Positions 5,803 to 10,255 of a DNA stretch of 10,255 bases are shown here, in pieces. Made by a program: the position numbers and the translations under genes. The DNA is taken from contig CAZPJD010000159.1 in the NCBI GenBank assembly GCA_964586775.1, positions 1 through 10,255 of the forward strand, read 5' to 3'. Below the pieces are notes generated by a model. The model had not been told where the DNA came from, searched no databases, and saw nothing but the letters and a program-made list of their open reading frames with translations. Each line of letters starts with the position of its first letter. The first letter of the stretch is position 1. Source of the stretch: JADLEX01 sp964586775. GTDB taxonomy: Bacteria; Lernaellota; Lernaellaia; JACKCT01.

Positions 5803-6359
5803 CCAGGGTTTTCATCGGCGGGTCCCGGCGCATCACTCGACTCGGCCCCGAGGTGACGCAGCGCCTGGATCGCATCGTCGAAGAGCGACTCGAGGTCGTT
5901 ATCGGCGATGCGAACGGCGCCGACAGAGCCGTTCAGCAGTATCTTCACCAACGAGGTTACGATCTGGTCGAGGTGTTTCACTCCGGCGATGTGTGTCGGA
6001 ACAACATCGGGGACTGGCCGTTACGGGCGATTCGCGTCGAGGGAAAGCGAAAGGACTTCTCCTTCTTCGCGGCGAAGGACCGGGCCATGGCGGACGAGGC
6101 ATCGGTCGGGCTCATGCTCTGGGATGGGGAGAGCGTGGGGACGCTGATGAACGTGATGAGGCTGGTGCGACGGAAAAAATCCGTGGTGCTTTACTTCGCT
6201 CCCGAACACGCGTTCATCGACATCGCCGGCGAAGCCGACTGGTCGCGGCTGGTGGAGGGTTGCCCTAGCGAGCTTCGGAATCGCGTGGAGCGGGAGTCCT
6301 CGCTGGAGACGGATCCCGGGACGGATCGAGCGTCACCGGTGCAACCAAGCCTCTTCTGA
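5799..6359 (+). CDS. SLOG/YpsA-like nucleotide-binding protein, C-terminal clamp-like motif
   Basis: The protein has 186 residues and starts at a TTG that overlaps the phosphoribosyltransferase stop (TTGA). No other start gives the complete first strand. The N-terminus has the Rossmann-like SLOG pattern: VFIGGSRR (4-11), then VVIGDANGADRAVQQYL (33-49), the ligand-loop motif of YpsA/DprA-related proteins. A conserved-looking CRNNIGDW (66-73) and KDFSFFAAKDRAMADEASVG follow. The second half carries GLMLWDGESVGTLMNVMRL and a VVLYF strand, which complete the fold. The LOG-type PGGxGT motif is absent, so a cytokinin-activating or nucleotide-hydrolysing LOG role is not supported. The tail (about 150-186) is polar and probably disordered. 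It ends exactly in QPSLF, close to the bacterial beta-clamp binding consensus QL(S/D)LF. The likely ligand is a nucleotide or derivative, possibly the product of the partner enzyme. Family placement is by motif; function is unknown. Confidence 0.8.
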   Translation: MTRVFIGGSRRITRLGPEVTQRLDRIVEERLEVVIGDANGADRAVQQYLHQRGYDLVEVFHSGDVCRNNIGDWPLRAIRVEGKRKDFSFFAAKDRAMADEASVGLMLWDGESVGTLMNVMRLVRRKKSVVLYFAPEHAFIDIAGEADWSRLVEGCPSELRNRVERESSLETDPGTDRASPVQPSLF

Positions 6360-6404
6360 TCCAACCAAAAAGTTCCGGATTTGGCCGACCACGATTGCGT
6401 TTCC

Positions 6405-6427
6405 CGCACCTCGCGGCGTCGCGCGGC
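6405..6427. repeat. Right copy of the 23-bp direct repeat
   Basis: This copy matches 5101-5123 at 22 of 23 positions in the same orientation. It lies 45 bases after the SLOG stop and 21 bases before the flippase ATG. With the left copy it brackets the PRTase-SLOG pair, 1304 bases from start to start. Similarity does not continue outside the 23 bases on either side. Confidence 0.6.
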
Positions 6428-6448
6428 GTCTGGTAATGTGCCGCGCGC

Positions 6449-7882
6449 ATGTCCACCCTGCGTTCGGTCGTGAAGAACTCCGCGGCGCTCGCCGCGGGAC
6501 GCATCGCCACCAAGGCGCTGTCGCTCGTGTTTCTCGGCTACGTCACGCGCGTGCTGGGCGAGGCGGGCTTCGGGCGCTTCTCGATGGCGATGGCGCTCGT
6601 CGGATTCGTCGAGGTGATCCCCGGCTACGTGGCGCGACCCTACATCATTCGTTTCGTGGCGCGCGAGCGCGAGCGCTCGGGCCGCTTTCTCTCGGGCGTC
6701 GTCACCACCAACATCGCGCTCACGCTGCTCTTGTGCGCGGGTCTTTTCGGCGCGGTGCCGTTCTTCGGCTATCCCGCCGACGTCGAGCTTGCCATTCACC
6801 TGCTCGCGGCGAGCCTGCTCTTTTCATCGGTCACGAACAGCTATCACGCGGTCTTCGCCGGCTTCGAGCGCATGGAGTTGATCTCCATCGCCGACGTGGC
6901 CAACACCGCGCTCACGATCGCGCTGGGCATCGGCGTGCTCGTCACGGGCGGCGGCGTGGTCGCGCTTTGCGCGGCGTACGCGGCGGCGCGCGTCGCCACG
7001 TTTTTCCTCGCCCGGCACTGGGCGCGGGGGCTGCTCGCCGATCGCCGTTTCGCGTGGCCCGATCGCGATCTCATTCGCTCGCTGCTCACCGGCTCGTGGC
7101 CGTTTTTCATCACCACGATGTTCGTGATCTTCTACAACCGCGCCGACATCGTGATGCTCTCCTGGATGCGCGGGGCCGTCGACACCGAGCTCGCCGTGGG
7201 CCGCTACAACGCGGCCTACAAGCTGATGGAGGCCCTCGGATTGGTGACGAGCGCGTTCGTCATGGCGGTGTATCCCGTGATGGCGCGGCGATTCGTGCAC
7301 GGCGGCGCGGGCGTGCTCGACGCCTTCCGCCCGTCGTTTCGCGCGCTGGTCGCTTTCACGCTGCCCGTCGCCGTGGGCACGTCGCTGCTGGCGGGCGATT
7401 TGATGGCGCTGCTTTTCGGCGACGCCTTCGCCGTCGCGGGCGCGGCGCTGGTGGTGCTCATCTGGGGGCAGGTGCTCGACAGCGTGAACCCGCTGGCGGC
7501 CGTTGCGCTACGCGCGGTGGAGCGCGAGGGCGAGCTCGCGAAGATCACGCTCGTGGGCGCGGTCGTGAACGTCGGCCTCAATTGCTACCTCATCCCGCGA
7601 CACAGTTACATGGGCGCGGCGGCGGCGACGCTCGCGTCGTTCGCCGTCGTGTGGGCGTGGAGCGTCGTCTCGCTGCGTCGCGCGCTCGGACCGCTCCGCG
7701 TTGGCGCCGACGCGGCGCGGGGCGTCGTCGCGGCGGCGGTGATGGGCGTCGCCGTGTGGTTCGCGCGGCCCTGGGGCGTCGCCGTCGCGATCGCCGTCGG
7801 CGTCGTCGTTTACGTCCCCGCCGCGCTCGCGGTCGGACTCGTGCGCCGGGCCGATCTCGCCCTCATCCGGCGGTCGGTATGA
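6449..7882 (+). CDS. Polysaccharide flippase (Wzx/PST type, MOP superfamily)
   Basis: This inner-membrane transporter of 477 residues is predicted to move lipid-linked oligosaccharide across the cytoplasmic membrane during surface glycan assembly. The start is the ATG at 6449, the first in frame after a stop at 6434; the ribosome site is weak. The N-terminus, VVKNSAALAAGRIATKALSL followed by FLGYVTRVLGEAGFG, is the classic opening of the polysaccharide_synt family. Repeated hydrophobic segments run to the end (for example around residues 90-105, 150-185, 205-225, 270-320, 370-400, 420-455), consistent with about 12-14 helices. A polar mid-protein part with NRADIVML and GRYNAAYKLMEAL matches the family's central region. 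Length is typical. Its stop overlaps the ATG of the glycosyltransferase by four bases (ATGA), so the two form an operon. No polymerase or ligase is visible in the window, so the polymer is unknown. Confidence 0.93.
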   Translation: MSTLRSVVKNSAALAAGRIATKALSLVFLGYVTRVLGEAGFGRFSMAMALVGFVEVIPGYVARPYIIRFVARERERSGRFLSGVVTTNIALTLLLCAGLFGAVPFFGYPADVELAIHLLAASLLFSSVTNSYHAVFAGFERMELISIADVANTALTIALGIGVLVTGGGVVALCAAYAAARVATFFLARHWARGLLADRRFAWPDRDLIRSLLTGSWPFFITTMFVIFYNRADIVMLSWMRGAVDTELAVGRYNAAYKLMEALGLVTSAFVMAVYPVMARRFVHGGAGVLDAFRPSFRALVAFTLPVAVGTSLLAGDLMALLFGDAFAVAGAALVVLIWGQVLDSVNPLAAVALRAVEREGELAKITLVGAVVNVGLNCYLIPRHSYMGAAAATLASFAVVWAWSVVSLRRALGPLRVGADAARGVVAAAVMGVAVWFARPWGVAVAIAVGVVVYVPAALAVGLVRRADLALIRRSV

Positions 7883-9108
7883 AGATCCTCGCGATCGACA
7901 ACAGCCCGGCGATGGGCGGATCGGTTCATCACCTTGCCGCGCAGATCCGCGTGCTCGCCGCGTCGGGCGCGCGGTTTCGGCTCGTCGCGTCAAACCCGGA
8001 ATTGTTCGACGGCCTGCTGCCCGCCGACGTGCCCGCACGCACGCTCGCGTGGCCGGGCTTCCGCGATGTCTTCCGCCACACCGGCGCGCTCGCCGAGCCC
8101 GTGCTGCCCGGCCCGCTCAATCGTCCGTTTTCGTTTCTTGCCTATCGCCGCCTTGCCTCGGCGCTCGTTCCCGAATTTCTGCGCATCCTCGGCGAAGGTC
8201 CGCCCGATCTGGTGCACATCAACAACCTGAACCTTCCCAACAAGGTTTTCGGCGATGCGCTGGTCGCGCGCGCAATCCGCTTCACCCTCGCCGCGCAGAT
8301 GATCCGCCTTTTCGGGCGCACCGAGGCGGCGTTCGCGGCGCAGGCCGAGCGGGTGGTGTGCGTGTCGCGGGCGGTGCGCGAATGTCTCGTTCGGCAGATG
8401 CCGAGCGTGCCCGCCGAACGCTACGCGATCGCCGAGAACGGCATCGACCCCGCGCGCTACGCCGTGGCACGCGACCGATCGGTGCTGGCCGAACTCGGCG
8501 TGCCGCCGGACGCGCCGGTGGTGCTCTCGCTCGCGCGGCTCATCGAATGGAAGGGCCACGACGTGCTCGCGCGCGCGATGGGCGCCGTGCCCGGCGCGTG
8601 GCTGGTGCAGGCGGGCGGCGAGGAATCGCCCTCGTGGCGCGAGCGCGTGACGGCGATCGCGCGCGAGGTCGGCGCGGGGGATCGCTTTGTCGTCGCGGGC
8701 ATCCGCTCCGACGTGCCGCGGCTGCTCGGGGCCGCGGACGTTCTGGCGCACAGCTCGAAATACGATCGCGCCGAGCAAGGCGTGGTCGAGGCGTTTGGTC
8801 GCGTGATCGTCGAGGCGATGGCGGCGGGTGTGCCGGTCGTCGCCACCGATGTGGGCGGCGCGGCGGAGATCTTCCGAAGCGACGACGGCTCCCTCTGGAC
8901 GCGCGGCGGCGTCGCACCGGGGCGGCTTGTTCCCGCGGGAAACGCCGACGCGATGGCCGAGTCGATCCGGTTTTATCTGGAACACCGCGACGAAGCCGCG
9001 CGGGCCGGCGAAGCGGGCCGCGCGCGCGCGAAGGACTACGAAGAGCGCGTCACGGCGCGAAAGCTGGCGGAGATTTTCGAGGCCGTTGTCGGCGATCGTT
9101 CGCGCTAA
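7879..9108 (+). CDS. Glycosyltransferase, GT4-type (GT-B fold)
   Basis: This 409-residue glycosyltransferase probably transfers a sugar from a nucleotide or lipid donor during assembly of the glycan exported by the flippase encoded just upstream. The start is the ATG at 7879, inside the flippase stop (ATGA). The GT-B halves are both present. The N-terminal half opens with MKILAIDNSPAMGGSVHHLA (Gly-rich acceptor-side loop) and contains PDLVHINNLNLPN (109-121). A linker, VVCVSRAVRECL (159-170), leads to ENGIDPARY (186-194). In the donor-binding half, LARLIEWKGHD (218-228) supplies the basic Arg/Lys pair. The EX7E motif is EAFGRVIVE (Glu304, Glu312), followed by AMAAGVPVVATDVGGAAE. There is no signal peptide or membrane helix, so it acts at the cytoplasmic face. 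It ends 12 bases from the convergent oxidoreductase gene. Sugar specificity cannot be read from sequence. Confidence 0.93.
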   Translation: MKILAIDNSPAMGGSVHHLAAQIRVLAASGARFRLVASNPELFDGLLPADVPARTLAWPGFRDVFRHTGALAEPVLPGPLNRPFSFLAYRRLASALVPEFLRILGEGPPDLVHINNLNLPNKVFGDALVARAIRFTLAAQMIRLFGRTEAAFAAQAERVVCVSRAVRECLVRQMPSVPAERYAIAENGIDPARYAVARDRSVLAELGVPPDAPVVLSLARLIEWKGHDVLARAMGAVPGAWLVQAGGEESPSWRERVTAIAREVGAGDRFVVAGIRSDVPRLLGAADVLAHSSKYDRAEQGVVEAFGRVIVEAMAAGVPVVATDVGGAAEIFRSDDGSLWTRGGVAPGRLVPAGNADAMAESIRFYLEHRDEAARAGEAGRARAKDYEERVTARKLAEIFEAVVGDRSR

Positions 9109-9120
9109 ACCTAGCCGGCG

Positions 9121-10255
9121 TCACATCGGCGCGACGCTCACCCAGGTGGACTTGAAGGCGGGGGTGCGGCTCGCGGGATCGACCGCGCGGCCGATCAGCA
9201 CGTTGCATTCGGGGTAGTAGACGAGCGCGTTGCCCGCGCGAATATCGAAGGTCCGCGCGACGAGGCCGCGCATCTCGCCGGTGTCGCTCGTCACGCACAC
9301 GCGCGCATCGGGCGCGATGCCGAGGCGCTCCAGATCGCCCGCGTTCATGAGGATCACGTCGCGCCGCTCCTGTCCGCGATAGATGTCCTCGTCCTCGTAA
9401 ACCACCGTGTTGAACTGCCCCTCGCTGCGCACGCTCATCAGCCGGATGCGGCCGTTCGCGTGCGGCGCGGCGGGAACCGTGTGCGCGTGAAAGCGCGCGC
9501 GGCCGGTGGGCGTGGCGAAGGTCGGCGCGTGCAGCACGCGGCCCGGGATCGTGAACTCGGCGCGCGTGAGGTCGATGTCCGCCACGGGCTCCATGCCGGG
9601 AATCAGCTTCGCGATCCACGCGCGGATATTCGCGTGATCGGCGAGATCGGCGAACGAGATCGGCGAGCGGTCGCCCATCACGCGGTGCGCGAGGTCGGCG
9701 ACGATCTCGACCTCGCCGCGCGGGCCGTCGAAGCGGCGCGGGCCGCCGTCGGACAGGCGCACGAAGTTGAACATCGATTCCTGCGTGGTCGGCTGCGTCT
9801 CCTCGTCGCGCGCCGCGACAGGCAGGATGATCGTCGTCTCGCCAAGGCCGTGCGCGTGGCCGGTGTTGAGCGAGGTGTTCAGGTACGCGACGAGCCCGAT
9901 CTTCGCCATCGCGCACCGCGCGAAGTCGGCATCCGGATTCGAGCCGTAGAGGTTGCCGCCCAGGCACACCGCCGCGCGCATCTCGCCGCGCGACGCCGCT
10001 TCGACGCACCCCATCGTGTCGAGGCCCGGCGCGTCGGGCGGCGTGAGGCCGTGTTCGCGGAATCGATCGTACACCGCGCGGCGCAGCGCGGGCGTCACAC
10101 CCATCGTGCCGATGCCCTGCACGTTGCTGTGCCCGCGGATCGGCAGCAGCCCCGCGTGCGGGCGGCCGATCATGCCGCGCATCAGCGCGAGGTTCGCGAT
10201 CCAGTGGACGTTTTCGACGCCATGGGCGTGGTGCGTGATGCCCATGGTCCAGCCG
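9121..10255 (-). CDS. Molybdopterin oxidoreductase, FdhF/YdeP type, C-terminal part
   Basis: The frame runs from the right edge to the TGA at 9123-9121, about 378 residues; the N-terminal half and the start lie outside. The first residues in the window, GWTMGITHHAHGVENV, continue with a block matching molybdopterin oxidoreductases of the YdeP/FdhF-like alpha-subunit family: LALMRGMIGRPHAGLLPIRG, then HSNVQGIGTMGV. Further family signatures are CLGGNLYGSNPD and LNTSLNTGHAHGLGETTIIL (cofactor-contacting region). The last 110 residues form the molybdopterin dinucleotide-binding domain (RIRLMSVRSEGQFNTVVYED, NAGDLERLGI, VYYPECNVLI). Such enzymes bind bis-MGD molybdenum or tungsten. Some are formate dehydrogenases, while YdeP-type members have less certain substrates. 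The active-site Cys/Sec and the N-terminal iron-sulfur ligands would be upstream, so the substrate cannot be judged. It is convergent with the glycosyltransferase, with no clear terminator in the 12-base gap. Confidence 0.9.
   Translation of the reverse strand, partial: GWTMGITHHAHGVENVHWIANLALMRGMIGRPHAGLLPIRGHSNVQGIGTMGVTPALRRAVYDRFREHGLTPPDAPGLDTMGCVEAASRGEMRAAVCLGGNLYGSNPDADFARCAMAKIGLVAYLNTSLNTGHAHGLGETTIILPVAARDEETQPTTQESMFNFVRLSDGGPRRFDGPRGEVEIVADLAHRVMGDRSPISFADLADHANIRAWIAKLIPGMEPVADIDLTRAEFTIPGRVLHAPTFATPTGRARFHAHTVPAAPHANGRIRLMSVRSEGQFNTVVYEDEDIYRGQERRDVILMNAGDLERLGIAPDARVCVTSDTGEMRGLVARTFDIRAGNALVYYPECNVLIGRAVDPASRTPAFKSTWVSVAPM

Noticed and set aside
5799..6359. Considered as a LOG-type lysine decarboxylase/cytokinin-activating enzyme or as DprA
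   Set aside because: The PGGxGTxxE motif of LOG is missing and the protein lacks the extra domains of DprA; only the general SLOG pattern fits.
6395..6439. Possible promoter for the flippase (TTGCGT with TAATGT)
   Set aside because: The spacer is 33 bases, far too long for a sigma-70 promoter.
6436..7878. Long + strand frame that would fuse an extra 481 residues to the glycosyltransferase
   Set aside because: This part is a shadow of the flippase gene in another frame (Arg/Gly/Ala-rich). The real glycosyltransferase starts at the coupled ATG 7879.
7990..8985. 331-residue - strand frame antisense to the glycosyltransferase
   Set aside because: Its translation is His/Arg/Asp-rich with no recognisable motif, while the + frame carries a full GT-B motif set.
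9106..9123. Looked for a bidirectional terminator between the convergent glycosyltransferase and oxidoreductase genes
   Set aside because: The 12-base gap and its edges show no stem with a T-run.
9050..10009. 319-residue - strand frame overlapping the oxidoreductase
   Set aside because: It is an Arg-rich shadow. The overlapping frame carries clear molybdopterin oxidoreductase motifs.

Overview
The window comes from a bacterium with a GC-rich chromosome (most of 2.8-10.2 kb is strongly GC-rich with GC-ending codons) and a Gram-negative envelope: it encodes a lipoprotein with a lipobox, Sec-exported proteins, and a flippase plus glycosyltransferase pair for surface polysaccharide. An Asp-rich linker after the lipidated Cys, followed by tandem DUF1566/Lcl domains, suggests an uncultured deltaproteobacterial-type lineage (Myxococcota/Desulfobacterota-like). 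That placement is an inference; no rRNA or marker gene is present.

Layout. 1-1148: 3' part of an IS4-family transposase gene (+), cut by the window edge. About 1200-2330: a clearly AT-richer island. It holds no confident gene up to 1758 (only decayed-looking reading frames and short degenerate repeats), then a small secreted protein of unknown function on the - strand (1759-2259). 2260-2845: non-coding, with several GC-rich hairpins. 2846-4165: DUF1566 lipoprotein (+), followed by a terminator-like hairpin and a 36-bp AT-rich imperfect palindrome (4230-4265). 4478-5083: exported methionine sulfoxide reductase MsrA (+). 5212-6359: a two-gene, translationally coupled unit, a ComF-like phosphoribosyltransferase followed by a SLOG/YpsA-like nucleotide-binding protein. 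6449-9108: a second coupled pair, a polysaccharide flippase and a GT4-type glycosyltransferase. 9121-10255 (-): the C-terminal part of a molybdopterin oxidoreductase of the FdhF/YdeP type, convergent with the glycosyltransferase and cut by the right edge.

How the genes work together. The flippase and glycosyltransferase overlap by 4 nt and probably act in one cell-surface glycan pathway. The phosphoribosyltransferase and SLOG protein also overlap by 4 nt (TTG start inside a TGA stop) and probably act on, or sense, the same nucleotide-type ligand. The SLOG protein ends exactly in QPSLF, which resembles the beta sliding-clamp binding motif, so this pair may be linked to DNA replication or repair. 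A 23-bp direct repeat (22/23 identical) lies just outside both ends of the pair, so it may have been inserted as a unit. This pair is the best candidate for an under-described system here. No tRNA, rRNA or CRISPR array was seen.
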